A stretch of 35,049 nucleotides of DNA from Clostridia bacterium (GTDB taxonomy: Bacteria; Bacillota; Clostridia; Oscillospirales; CAG-272). The DNA is taken from positions 1 to 35,049 of the forward strand of contig JAQXHN010000056.1 of assembly GCA_029007295.1 (NCBI GenBank). The letters are read 5' to 3'. Under the pieces are notes generated by a model that ran no database searches, was not told the DNA's origin, and saw nothing but the letters and a program-made list of their open reading frames with translations. Of this stretch, positions 16,322 to 25,442 are shown piece by piece. Within the stretch, counting starts at the first letter, position 1, and each line of letters starts with the position of its first letter. A program made the translations under genes and the position numbers.

Positions 16322-17899
16322 ATGATAAGAACAGAAAAAAAGGAAAATAATATTTTTTCAGGAATTTCGGTTTCGGCTAAAACCGCATTTATTGCTTGCT
16401 TTGCTGCGGGGCTTTTGGTTCATTTATTTGCATTTACCAATATTATCCCAAATTCAGACGGGCTTTCACGCGTGTACGATACTCAGCAGATGACCGTTTC
16501 GGGAAGGTGGTTTTTGCATTATGCGTCATATCTTAACGGCTTTATTCAAGCCCCCTCGCTGATCGGTTTGATTTCCGTTTTCTTTTTCTCGATTTCAAGT
16601 GCACTGACATGTGAAATACTTAATATTAAAAGCCGGTTGTTTTCGGCATTATGCGGAATCACAATGGTTGTATTTCCCTGTGTTTCATATACGTATATGT
16701 ACATGTTTACCGCTTCTGCCTACTCAGTCGGCGTTTTTCTTGCCGTCATTTCGGTATATCTTTGCAGAAGGTATAAATTCGGATTTATTGCCGGTATTAT
16801 TCCCCTTGCCCTTGCTACCGGAACATATCAGGCGTATTTTTCGGTAGCTTCGTCGCTTTGCGTTTGTGTGCTGATGCTTGATATTTTCTCAAGCGAAAAA
16901 ACGTCTGGCATACTGAAAAAAGCGGGAAAATACCTGTTATTTCTTTTCGGCGGAATTTCTCTTTACTATATAATTCTGAAAATATTTCTTTCGGTAAAGC
17001 AATTAAAGCTCCTGTCATATCTTGGTATGAGCTCACTTTCCCTCTCGCCGAAAGCGATTTTTTCCGGTATAGTCAGCGTATATAAACAGTTTGTTCTTTC
17101 ATTCTTTGTTCCGAATCGGGAACCCGGCGTGAATGCAGCGTGGGTATTTATCAACATTTTGGTTTTATCGGCGTTTATTGGCGCACTTACCGTTTTAATA
17201 CGAAAAAACAAATCCAAAATCTCCGTTTCAAAAATATTAATTCTTCTTTTTCTGATTGCATTATTCCCTGTTTGCTCAAACGTAATGGGAATCCTGTCAT
17301 ACGCAACGCCGATAATGAAATATGCTTATGTACTTGCATACGTTCTTGTTATGGCAATGTGCTCGATGTCATTTAACGGAATCGGTTTTACCTTATTATC
17401 TCCCGTTTCCCTCGTAACGCTGATATTCTCCGCCGTTATTATGCTTTCCGCACAAACCGACAATACGATTTATACGGCGTCGGCAACAGCTATGCGAGCA
17501 ACGCAAACCTTTGCGTCAAATCTTGTCAGCCGTGTCGAGTCGCTTGACGGTTATAAAAGCGATATGGAGGTTGTAATAATCGGAGTATTTCCCAATGATA
17601 CATATTATAATGAAAATATCGGATTTGATTATATCGAGCATTACAGTGCCGACCCATCGTCCGCAATACTGAGGAATAAACATATTTATTATTATCTGAA
17701 TGACTGGCTGAACGTTCCGTGGTCAATGCCCGAAGAGCAAACCTTAATTACGGTTTCCGAGAGTGATGAATTTAAAAAAATGCCTCTCTATCCTTCCTCG
17801 GGAAGCGTTAAGCTTATTGATGGCAGGGTTGTAGTTCGTTTATCGGAGGAATATACTCCGCTTGAGCAATATGAAATAGACTACGAAAACAGACATTGA
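16322..17899 (+). CDS. Multi-pass membrane glucosyltransferase-like protein (GtrII family)
   Basis: This 525-residue integral membrane protein has about eleven to twelve hydrophobic segments up to residue 395, then a hydrophilic C-terminal domain of about 125 residues. The N-terminal SDGLSRVYDTQQMTVSGRW (acidic loop after TM1) and the internal ATGTYQAYFSVA resemble GtrII-type GT-C enzymes, which move glucose from a lipid carrier to surface polysaccharide on the outer face of the membrane. CGGAGAATGCA precedes the ATG, 15 bases after dnaI. It begins the four-gene membrane/signalling portion of the operon. Acceptor and donor are not determined, and the family call rests on motif memory. Confidence 0.72.
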   Translation: MIRTEKKENNIFSGISVSAKTAFIACFAAGLLVHLFAFTNIIPNSDGLSRVYDTQQMTVSGRWFLHYASYLNGFIQAPSLIGLISVFFFSISSALTCEILNIKSRLFSALCGITMVVFPCVSYTYMYMFTASAYSVGVFLAVISVYLCRRYKFGFIAGIIPLALATGTYQAYFSVASSLCVCVLMLDIFSSEKTSGILKKAGKYLLFLFGGISLYYIILKIFLSVKQLKLLSYLGMSSLSLSPKAIFSGIVSVYKQFVLSFFVPNREPGVNAAWVFINILVLSAFIGALTVLIRKNKSKISVSKILILLFLIALFPVCSNVMGILSYATPIMKYAYVLAYVLVMAMCSMSFNGIGFTLLSPVSLVTLIFSAVIMLSAQTDNTIYTASATAMRATQTFASNLVSRVESLDGYKSDMEVVIIGVFPNDTYYNENIGFDYIEHYSADPSSAILRNKHIYYYLNDWLNVPWSMPEEQTLITVSESDEFKKMPLYPSSGSVKLIDGRVVVRLSEEYTPLEQYEIDYENRH

Positions 17900-17905
17900 A
17901 AATTT

Positions 17906-19702
17906 ATGAAAATTTTTTCACCGGATAAAGATACTTCAAATGATGAAAATATCTTAAGCAATATATTCAAACGATTTTATTTCAGCTCCGTTTTGGCAAT
18001 TATATGCTCCTGCCTGGGTCAGATTGTTGGAAACATAGTTGTCGGAAATACTCTCGGAGAAGATAAGCTTTCCGTCATGTCGCTGGTCTTGCCTGTTTAC
18101 TATATTTTTGCAACAATCGGAAATATGACGGGCATCGGCGGAAGCGCACTATGCGGTAAATTCATAGGCAAATTGAAGCACGATGATTGCAAAAAGGCGT
18201 ATACCGTTTGCTGTATTTTTACACTGCTTGTATGCGCTCTGTTTTCAGTTATTATTCTTTTGTTTTTAAATCCCGCGGTCGACTTGCTTGGAACGCCCCA
18301 AAGCATTAAAAAAGAAGTCAGGGATTATCTCTTTGTTATGGTTTTATCCGGTCCGTTTATTGCAGGCATATACATCTATTTTAATATGCTTCGCCTTGAC
18401 GGAAAGCCGATTGCCACAACTATGACGTTTATTATTATGGCAGGCATAAATGTTATACTTGATTTTGCTTTGTCGTTCTTAGGTATATTGGGAGTTGCCA
18501 TTGCTTACTCAACGGGAGTTATAAGCGCAACTTTTTTCGGCTTACTCATGACGAGAAACAGTCAGTCTCTCAAATTTACCAAGGTAAGCTTAAAAGAATT
18601 TTTCCGTTATACCTTTGAAATTTTGAAAACCGGCTCTCCCGGAGCGACAGAAAATGCGTCCATATTATTCAGAAGCTACATATTAAATCAGATGATTGTA
18701 GCATATGTCGGCGCTTTTACATTGTCGACGTTTTCCGTTATCAGCTCTGTTAATTCTTTTTCAATGTCAATAACGGTAGGCTGTGCCGGCTCTCTTGTTC
18801 CGATTATCAGTATTTTTGCGTCTGAAAAAGATAATGTCAGTATACGAAGAGTTTTGAAAAACGCTTTGAGAACTGCCGGAGCCGTTCTTCTTGCATTTAT
18901 TCTTATACTTATAGTTTTTTCACCTCAGCTTGCCTCGCTTTTCGGCGTTGGCTCCGCTTTAAATAAAACGGCCAAGGCAATTCGAATTTTCGCATTTTCT
19001 CTTCCTTTCGCTTTATTTGCAAATGTAGCCGTCTATTTCTTTCTTGCCAATTCGAAAACCGTAATTTCTAATATACTGACCTTTTTGCACTCCTTTGTAT
19101 ATCCGCTGATCTTCGCTTTGTATTTGATGAATATTATGAGCGTAAACGGATTGTGGCTTTCCTTTGCGGCATGCGAGGGCGCAACCGTTCTTACGGTTCC
19201 CATACTTAATTATTTTGCAAGAAGAAAGAATCCTAATTTGTCTCCTGTTTTGCTGCTTGACTCTTCATATGAGAAAAACGGCAATGCAATAGATATGAGC
19301 ATTAAGGACGATGATATCAGCATTTCAAAGGCGGTTGAAAAGCTCGGCGAATTCTGTGATTCAAACGGCATTGAACCTAAAAAAAGCATGATTATTACCC
19401 TTTCAATGGACGAAATGCTTCACATGGCGTCAAAATATTCAACGTCAAAATCAAATAATCATGTAATTTCGATAAGGGTATTGATTTCTCCTACCGTGCT
19501 TGTTTTGCGGCTTCGTTATGAGGGCGCCGTATTTAATCCCGTTTCATACTATGAAAACAATAAAAAAGACGCAAAGGATATTGACGCCATGCTCGAAATG
19601 GGTGATTGCTTAGGCATGGCAATGGTTACAAAAGCGTGTGATGTTGTAAATTACAGAACAACATTCGGAATAAACAATTTATCTATTTTAATTTATGATT
19701 AG
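17906..19702 (+). CDS. MATE-family transporter fused to a degenerate RsbW-like HATPase domain
   Basis: Residues about 20-440 form a twelve-segment MATE/MOP-type transporter (QIVGNIVVGNTLGEDKLSVMSL, GIGGSALCGKFIGK, LRLDGKPIATTM, EILKTGSPGATENASILFRS). Residues about 460-598 form a cytoplasmic tail resembling the anti-sigma-factor/RsbW histidine-kinase-like ATPase fold: IITLSMDEMLHMASKYS in the N-box position, RYEGAVFNPVSYY where DxGxxFxP is expected, and LGMAMVTKACDVVNYRTTFGINNLSI as the terminal strand-helix unit. The N-box asparagine is Met507 and the DxG aspartate is Tyr538, so ATP binding is probably lost or altered. There is no clear ribosome-binding site; it starts six bases after the previous stop. 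Substrate is unknown. Confidence 0.85.
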   Translation: MKIFSPDKDTSNDENILSNIFKRFYFSSVLAIICSCLGQIVGNIVVGNTLGEDKLSVMSLVLPVYYIFATIGNMTGIGGSALCGKFIGKLKHDDCKKAYTVCCIFTLLVCALFSVIILLFLNPAVDLLGTPQSIKKEVRDYLFVMVLSGPFIAGIYIYFNMLRLDGKPIATTMTFIIMAGINVILDFALSFLGILGVAIAYSTGVISATFFGLLMTRNSQSLKFTKVSLKEFFRYTFEILKTGSPGATENASILFRSYILNQMIVAYVGAFTLSTFSVISSVNSFSMSITVGCAGSLVPIISIFASEKDNVSIRRVLKNALRTAGAVLLAFILILIVFSPQLASLFGVGSALNKTAKAIRIFAFSLPFALFANVAVYFFLANSKTVISNILTFLHSFVYPLIFALYLMNIMSVNGLWLSFAACEGATVLTVPILNYFARRKNPNLSPVLLLDSSYEKNGNAIDMSIKDDDISISKAVEKLGEFCDSNGIEPKKSMIITLSMDEMLHMASKYSTSKSNNHVISIRVLISPTVLVLRLRYEGAVFNPVSYYENNKKDAKDIDAMLEMGDCLGMAMVTKACDVVNYRTTFGINNLSILIYD

Positions 19703-20435
19703 AATGAATTTCAGAAAAGATAACGATATAATTACCGTACGACCCGCTGAATTATCCGACGCTAAGACAATCGGCAAAATGTATAAAGCTATTGCAGTAA
19801 CGGATGATAATTACAGACTTGTGCTCTCTGACGGAGAAAAATCCTTTTCAAAGAGGGGCGGTATGTTTGAAATACCGTCGGAAGAAGAAATAATAAAAAT
19901 AATTGAAGATGATAGGTATAAAATAAATGTCGGAGAATATAACGGCTTTGCCGACTCGGTTATATGGTATACTATGCCCGACAGATATACGTATTCTACA
20001 CTAAAGCCGGATTCGGGCAGTGAAGATAAGGTATCTTTTGTCTTATCAAATCTTGAAACCGGAAAGCTCGGTCTCGGTAAAGAAATTATTTCAACCTGCA
20101 CAAATCCCCACATAGCTCCGTATGCTTTGTTCTGCTTTATGATGTACGATTATTTCACTAACAAGGTGCCCTATATGACAGGCGAAGTATATACGGTCAA
20201 TTCATATGAAGATTCTCGCGGAATAACCTATTGCAATTTATTGAATATTCCTTCGTTTAACGTTCTTTCCAAAAGCTCCGGTTTCCTTATCGGTCATACA
20301 GCTCCGAAAACGGTAAAATTTAACACCTTTACCGTAAATATTACTCCTAACGTGTTCTTTTGGGACACCGAAAAGGCATTTAATACAACAAAGGAAATTC
20401 TTTACTCCAAGGGCTGGATAATTAATGATATATAA
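19695..20435 (+). CDS. Divergent GNAT-like protein
   Basis: The 246-residue soluble protein opens with IITVRPAELSDAKTIGKMYKAI, a usual GNAT beginning, and has GEVYTVNSYEDSRGITYCNLLNIPS followed by LSKSSGFLIGHTAP, resembling the beta4-alpha4 to beta6 end of the fold. It lacks a clear Q/RxxGxG/A acetyl-CoA loop, so catalytic activity is doubtful. A long insertion (about 35-110) is rich in charged residues. The ATG at 19695 overlaps the MATE-HATPase stop. A second ATG at 19704 would follow the stop by one base. Neither has a strong site, so translation is likely coupled. Its position between transporter and phosphatase suggests a part in the same device; function is unknown. Confidence 0.65.
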   Translation: MIRMNFRKDNDIITVRPAELSDAKTIGKMYKAIAVTDDNYRLVLSDGEKSFSKRGGMFEIPSEEEIIKIIEDDRYKINVGEYNGFADSVIWYTMPDRYTYSTLKPDSGSEDKVSFVLSNLETGKLGLGKEIISTCTNPHIAPYALFCFMMYDYFTNKVPYMTGEVYTVNSYEDSRGITYCNLLNIPSFNVLSKSSGFLIGHTAPKTVKFNTFTVNITPNVFFWDTEKAFNTTKEILYSKGWIINDI

Positions 20436-20446
20436 AGGGCATGGCT

Positions 20447-22498
20447 ATGAACAAAGATTTTAAGATTAAAAAAAGCATTCAAAAAAAACTCGTTAAAAGA
20501 ATTGCCGTACTTTTACTGATTACGGTTGTCCTATCGCTGACATTCAGCGAAATAACGATGATAATTCTTCGCAAAAAGAACGAAAATCTTCTTGTTGACC
20601 GAGCAATAGAATCGTCTACCGTATTTACCGAAGGTCAGTCCGAAAAAATCAGCGAACAGATTTCCGGAATTGTGTCAAATGTACGTCTAGCTTCTCAATA
20701 TGCCGAAAATATTTACAAGAACCCCGATTATTTTTCACCGCATCCTATTATGACTCCTAAGGAATTCCCGTCTGATACAACCGGAAATACATTTCACTGG
20801 ATTCCCTATTTCAAGGACGAGATAAACAATCCCGAAATTGTGGGAGAAGCAGAAAAATTAACCGCCTTAGAGCCTGTTTTTGAAGCCATTATGAGAGACA
20901 GTCCTATGATAGTCAGCTTGTATGTCGCAACGAATACTCATATTAATATAGGATACGATCAAAATGTTCTTTTAAAGCTTGTTGACGAATATAATCCTGA
21001 GGAATCGGGCGCTCTGTGGTATACTGCGGTTATGGATACGCATGAGCAGTTTATTTCCGATACCTATACCGATTCGTTCGACAGAGGATTGACGGTAACT
21101 ATTTCCGAGCCTTATTATGTGGACGGAGAAATCAGAGGCGTTATCGGAGCCGATATTATTATTGAGAATATCGCAAACAACATACTGAATATAGACACCG
21201 GAACAAAGGACGGCTATGCAATGCTTTTTTCCGATGAAGGGTATCCGATATGCGCAAAAGGCATGAATGAAAATACAACCTCCCTTCAATTACTCGGCAA
21301 TGAGAAAAATGTTAGGGAAATCGCAGAAAATCAAAACGGAATTATCAAGACAACCCTTAAAGGAAAAGAGGTATATATAATTTACGACACTATAGAATAT
21401 ACCGATTGGACATTTGCAGTCGTTCTCGATGTAGACAGTATTATTGCGCCGGCAAAGGAATCCTCGCGTTATATTATGAAAACAATACTTCTTTTGCTTG
21501 CAATTAATGCAGTCATATTTACGGTAATGATATTTTATGCAAAAAAAGACGCATACAGCCTTTCGGCTCCCATAATTCAGCTTACAAACGACGTTAAAAA
21601 AATCGGCGACGGTCAGCTGGATTACTCGTCTTCAATTAAAACAGCCGACGAAATAGAATTACTGAGCCGTTCGTTTGAAGATATGACGGTTTCGCTTAAG
21701 CAATATATTGAAAACTTAACTTCAATCACAAAAGAAAAGGAACGAATAGGAGCCGAGCTTGACGTTGCGGCTCATATCCAGTCCTCTATGCTACCGTGCA
21801 TCTTCCCTGCTTTTCCCGATTCCAACGAATTCGATATTTACGCAACGATGAATCCGGCAAAGGAGGTCGGCGGCGACTTTTATGACTTCTTTATGGTTGA
21901 CGATACGCATATAGCTATAGTAATGGCGGATGTTTCCGGTAAGGGAATTCCGGCGGCCTTATTTATGGTTATCGGCAAAACACTGATAAAGGATCATACC
22001 CGCTGCGACTGCGACCTCGGTGAGGTTTTCACCACGGTTAACAATCTGCTTTGCGAATCAAACAGCGAGGGCTTGTTTATTACTGCCTTTGAGGGTGTTC
22101 TCGACATAGTTACCGGTGAATTTAAATTTGTAAATGCAGGTCACGAAATGCCTTATATTTCAAAGAAGGGTTCTCCCTTTGAGCCGTATAAAATTAAACC
22201 CGGATTTGTTCTTGCAGGTATGGAAGATATTCAGTACAAGGCAGGCTCAATGATGTTAGAGCCCGGAGATAAAATATTCCAGTATACCGACGGCATTACG
22301 GAAGCTACAAATGAAAATAACGAGCTTTACGGCATGGACAGACTGACAAACGTTCTTGCCGAGTGTTCAAAAAAACCTCCGAGCGAAATTCTGCCTTATG
22401 TAAAGCAGGATATAGACAAATTTGTCAAAGACGCCCAGCAGTTTGACGACATTACCATGCTTTGCCTTGAATACAAATCGAAGAAAAATATTCAATAA
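20447..22498 (+). CDS. Membrane-bound Cache-HAMP-PP2C phosphatase (RsbU/SpoIIE type)
   Basis: This is a receptor phosphatase of the type that dephosphorylates a STAS anti-anti-sigma protein in partner switching. Order in 683 residues: TM1 (about 17-40), extracellular Cache-like sensor (about 43-338), TM2 (about 343-365), HAMP (about 366-420, PIIQLTNDVKKIGDGQLDY), short helix (EKERIGAELDVAAHIQSSMLP), then SpoIIE/PP2C domain (about 463-678). The metal-binding motifs are intact: EVGGDFYDFF, ADVSGKGIPAALFM, YTDGITEATN and FDDITMLCLE. The start is placed at 20447 because AAAGGG lies seven bases upstream; the ATG at 20441 is one base from it. It ends the operon before a strong terminator. No STAS-domain partner is present in the window. 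Confidence 0.9.
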   Translation: MNKDFKIKKSIQKKLVKRIAVLLLITVVLSLTFSEITMIILRKKNENLLVDRAIESSTVFTEGQSEKISEQISGIVSNVRLASQYAENIYKNPDYFSPHPIMTPKEFPSDTTGNTFHWIPYFKDEINNPEIVGEAEKLTALEPVFEAIMRDSPMIVSLYVATNTHINIGYDQNVLLKLVDEYNPEESGALWYTAVMDTHEQFISDTYTDSFDRGLTVTISEPYYVDGEIRGVIGADIIIENIANNILNIDTGTKDGYAMLFSDEGYPICAKGMNENTTSLQLLGNEKNVREIAENQNGIIKTTLKGKEVYIIYDTIEYTDWTFAVVLDVDSIIAPAKESSRYIMKTILLLLAINAVIFTVMIFYAKKDAYSLSAPIIQLTNDVKKIGDGQLDYSSSIKTADEIELLSRSFEDMTVSLKQYIENLTSITKEKERIGAELDVAAHIQSSMLPCIFPAFPDSNEFDIYATMNPAKEVGGDFYDFFMVDDTHIAIVMADVSGKGIPAALFMVIGKTLIKDHTRCDCDLGEVFTTVNNLLCESNSEGLFITAFEGVLDIVTGEFKFVNAGHEMPYISKKGSPFEPYKIKPGFVLAGMEDIQYKAGSMMLEPGDKIFQYTDGITEATNENNELYGMDRLTNVLAECSKKPPSEILPYVKQDIDKFVKDAQQFDDITMLCLEYKSKKNIQ

Positions 22499-22506
22499 TA
22501 GCATAT

Positions 22507-22542
22507 ACACACTCCCAAAATTTTTTGCGGAGTGTGTTTTTT
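22507..22542 (+). terminator. Rho-independent terminator ending the galU operon
   Basis: ACACACTCC (22507-22515) pairs perfectly with GGAGTGTGT (22529-22537) around an A/T loop, and the stem is followed by a T-run. It lies 9 bases after the phosphatase stop and is the first clear terminator after 9010-9033. Confidence 0.9.
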
Positions 22543-22715
22543 AGCATAGTAATTAACAGACGAAAATGTAAACATATCAAATTTAACCGCACATTTTTCC
22601 GCACGTTGCCAAGACAGTTTCGGCGGTTATAAAAGATAATTAAAATTAATTTCATTTTTTTCGATAAAAATACTGAAATACTCGGTGAAAATTTACATTT
22701 TATACTGTAAAATCA

Positions 22716-22744
22716 TTGACATAATTTGAATATTTTGCTATAAT
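22716..22744 (+). promoter_or_regulatory. Sigma-A promoter for alaS
   Basis: TTGACA (22716-22721), a 17-base spacer and TATAAT (22739-22744) are both perfect hexamers. The predicted start near 22751 leaves a leader of about 32 bases, too short for a T-box. The stretch 22543-22715 between the terminator and this promoter is AT-rich and holds nothing else I can support. Confidence 0.9.
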
Positions 22745-22782
22745 TATTTAGTTATATTAGCCAATTTCGGAGGAAACAAGAA

Positions 22783-25425
22783 ATGAAATGGACAGGACTT
22801 AACGAACTGCGTGAAGCTTTCCTTTCCTTCTATGAATCAAAGGAGCATCTTCGTCACAAGAGCTTTCCGTTAGTTCCTATAAATGATAAATCATTGCTTT
22901 TAATCAATGCGGGTATGGCGCCGCTTAAAAAATATTTTACAGGAGAGCAGGAGCCGCCCCGTCACCGTATGACTACCTGTCAAAAATGTATACGCACACC
23001 CGATATTGAGCGCGTAGGATTGACCGCAAGACACGGTACTTACTTTGAGATGCTGGGCAACTTCTCATTCGGCGACTACTTTAAGACCGAGGCAATTCAT
23101 TGGGCTTGGGAATTTGTTACTACCGTACTTGAGTTGCCTAAAGAAAAGCTTTGGACTACCATTTACGAAAATGATGATGAAGCATTTAAAATTTGGAACG
23201 AAGAAATAGGTATGCCCAAAGAGCATATTGTCCGCTTGGGAAAGGACGACAATTTCTGGGAAATCGGTTCGGGACCGTGCGGTCCCTGTTCCGAGATTTA
23301 CTTTGACAGGGGAGAAGAATACGGTTGTGGCTCGCCGGATTGCAAGCCCGGTTGCGATTGCGACAGATATATGGAATTCTGGAACCTCGTATTTACTCAG
23401 TTTGACGGAGACGGAAACGGAAATTACACGCCGCTTGATCATCCAAACATTGACACCGGAATGGGCCTTGAGCGTCTTGCTTGCTTAATGCAGGGTGTTA
23501 ACAATCTGTTTGAAGTTGACACTGTACAGAATATTATGTCCGCCGTATCAGCTAAAGCCAAAGTTAAATACGGCGACTCGGAAAAAACAGATATTTCGCT
23601 TCGTATTATTACCGACCACATCCGTTCAACGACATTTCTTGTGGGCGATGGCGTTGTTCCGACAAACGAAGGAAGAGGCTATGTTCTCCGCCGACTTTTA
23701 AGACGCGCAGCCCGTCACGGCAGGCTGCTCGGAATTAAGGGTCCCTTCCTTTACGAAATTGCTGATGTTGTCGCAAAGGAAAACATTTCCGAATATGAAG
23801 AGCTTACCGAAAAGCTTGATTATATTAAAAAGGTTATTCGCACAGAGGAAGAGCGCTTTGCTCAGACTATCGACCAGGGTATGGAAATTCTTTCCGAGGT
23901 TATCGAAAAAACAAAGGCGGACGGTAAGAGCGTTATTCCCGGCGAAGCAATATTCAAGCTCGGTGACACATACGGTTTCCCGATTGATTTGACAAGAGAA
24001 ATTGCGCAGGAAAATGCGCTTACACTCGATGAAGAAGGCTTCAATACTCTTCTCACAGAACAAAAGGAAAGAGCAAGAAATGCAAGAGCAAAGCTCGGCG
24101 ACTTCGGCTGGACCGGCGAAAGCTTTGATTTCATCGAAGGACTCGCTGTTACCGAATTTACAGGTTACACCGAAAACCAGTCAAGTGCTTGCGTTATCGG
24201 GTTATTCAATGCAGAAACCACCGAAGCTGTTGACAATGCAACGGAAGGTAAGGTTATCGTAGTACTCGACAAAACTCCGTTTTACGGCGAAGGCGGCGGA
24301 CAGGTTGGCGACACAGGCATTATCGCAACCGACAACGCCTCGCTCAAGGTTCTTGATACAAAGAAGCACGACGGCGTATTTATGCATGTTTGTGAAATAG
24401 AAAGCGGAATGATTTCAAAGAACGATACCGTAAGAGCTGAAATTGATGTTGAAAGAAGAAATGCGATTCGCCGCAATCATACCTCGGCTCACTTGCTTCA
24501 GGCAGCTTTGCGCCGGGTTCTCGGCAATCATGTTGAGCAGGCAGGCTCTTATGTGGATGAAAAAAGACTCCGTTTTGACTTCTCGCACTTTACGGCAGTA
24601 ACTCCTGAGGAGCTGGCGCTTGTTGAAAAGTCGGTAAATGACGAAATTCTACTCGGAGAAGCCGTTGATACTATCGAAACGGACATTGACACAGCAAAGG
24701 CTATGGGGGCTATGGCTTTGTTCGGCGAAAAGTACGGCAAGACCGTTCGTATGGTTAAAGCCGGAGATTATTCAACCGAGCTTTGCGGAGGCACTCATCT
24801 TGACAATACCGCAAAAGCCGGATTATTTAAAATTATTTCGGAATCCTCCGTTGCCGCCGGAGTTCGACGCATTGAAGCAACAACAGGCTTCGGGGTTCTT
24901 GAATTTCTTGCCGAAAAGGATACCTTGATTGCCGAGACCGCTTCGGAATTAAAGGTTGCAAATCCTGTAGATATGCCTAAGCGAGCTTTAGCGCTGCAGA
25001 CGGAGCTTAAAAACGAGAAGCACGAAATTGAAGCGCTTAATGCGAAAATTGCGGCAGCCAAAGCTTCGGAATTGCTTTCGGGCGGTAAAAAAATAGGAGA
25101 GCTGACGCTAATCACCGACAAGACAAGCGCAATGCCTTTGGACGTTGTCCGTACAATGTGCGACAACGCTAAGGCAAATGACGATAATATCATCATTGTG
25201 CTTGCCACCGACTGTGACGGAAAGCAAAATCTTGTTTGCGTTTGCGGTAAGAACGCCGTTAAATCAGGCGCTAACGCCGGAAAGATAGCAAAACAGGCAA
25301 GCGCAGTTACAGGCGGTAACGGCGGAGGACGTCCGGACAGTGCTGTTTCCGGTATTAAGGACTCATCCCTTGTTGACAAGGCTTTGGAAGCCGTATACGG
25401 TATCGTTTGCGATATGATAAAGTAA
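22783..25425 (+). CDS. alaS: Alanyl-tRNA synthetase
   Basis: AlaS charges tRNA-Ala and edits mischarged Ser and Gly. The 880-residue length is normal. The class II catalytic core begins MKWTGLNELREAFLSFYESK, with MAPLKKYFTGEQEPP and FEMLGNFSFGDYFK; YVLRRLLRRAARHGR is the tRNA-recognition helix region. The editing domain has HTSAH (H566, H570) and CGGTH (C668, H672), which bind zinc. The C-Ala domain ends with GGNGGGRPDSAVSG. GGAGG precedes the ATG. The gene is monocistronic or shares read-through with the GTPase gene downstream, from which it is separated by a palindrome. Confidence 0.98.
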   Translation: MKWTGLNELREAFLSFYESKEHLRHKSFPLVPINDKSLLLINAGMAPLKKYFTGEQEPPRHRMTTCQKCIRTPDIERVGLTARHGTYFEMLGNFSFGDYFKTEAIHWAWEFVTTVLELPKEKLWTTIYENDDEAFKIWNEEIGMPKEHIVRLGKDDNFWEIGSGPCGPCSEIYFDRGEEYGCGSPDCKPGCDCDRYMEFWNLVFTQFDGDGNGNYTPLDHPNIDTGMGLERLACLMQGVNNLFEVDTVQNIMSAVSAKAKVKYGDSEKTDISLRIITDHIRSTTFLVGDGVVPTNEGRGYVLRRLLRRAARHGRLLGIKGPFLYEIADVVAKENISEYEELTEKLDYIKKVIRTEEERFAQTIDQGMEILSEVIEKTKADGKSVIPGEAIFKLGDTYGFPIDLTREIAQENALTLDEEGFNTLLTEQKERARNARAKLGDFGWTGESFDFIEGLAVTEFTGYTENQSSACVIGLFNAETTEAVDNATEGKVIVVLDKTPFYGEGGGQVGDTGIIATDNASLKVLDTKKHDGVFMHVCEIESGMISKNDTVRAEIDVERRNAIRRNHTSAHLLQAALRRVLGNHVEQAGSYVDEKRLRFDFSHFTAVTPEELALVEKSVNDEILLGEAVDTIETDIDTAKAMGAMALFGEKYGKTVRMVKAGDYSTELCGGTHLDNTAKAGLFKIISESSVAAGVRRIEATTGFGVLEFLAEKDTLIAETASELKVANPVDMPKRALALQTELKNEKHEIEALNAKIAAAKASELLSGGKKIGELTLITDKTSAMPLDVVRTMCDNAKANDDNIIIVLATDCDGKQNLVCVCGKNAVKSGANAGKIAKQASAVTGGNGGGRPDSAVSGIKDSSLVDKALEAVYGIVCDMIK

Positions 25426-25442
25426 TTTACTTCAGGATATGA

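Noticed and set aside
22543..22782. T-box riboswitch before alaS
   Set aside because: The promoter at 22716-22744 leaves a leader of only about 32 bases, and I see no T-box sequence or terminator stem after it.
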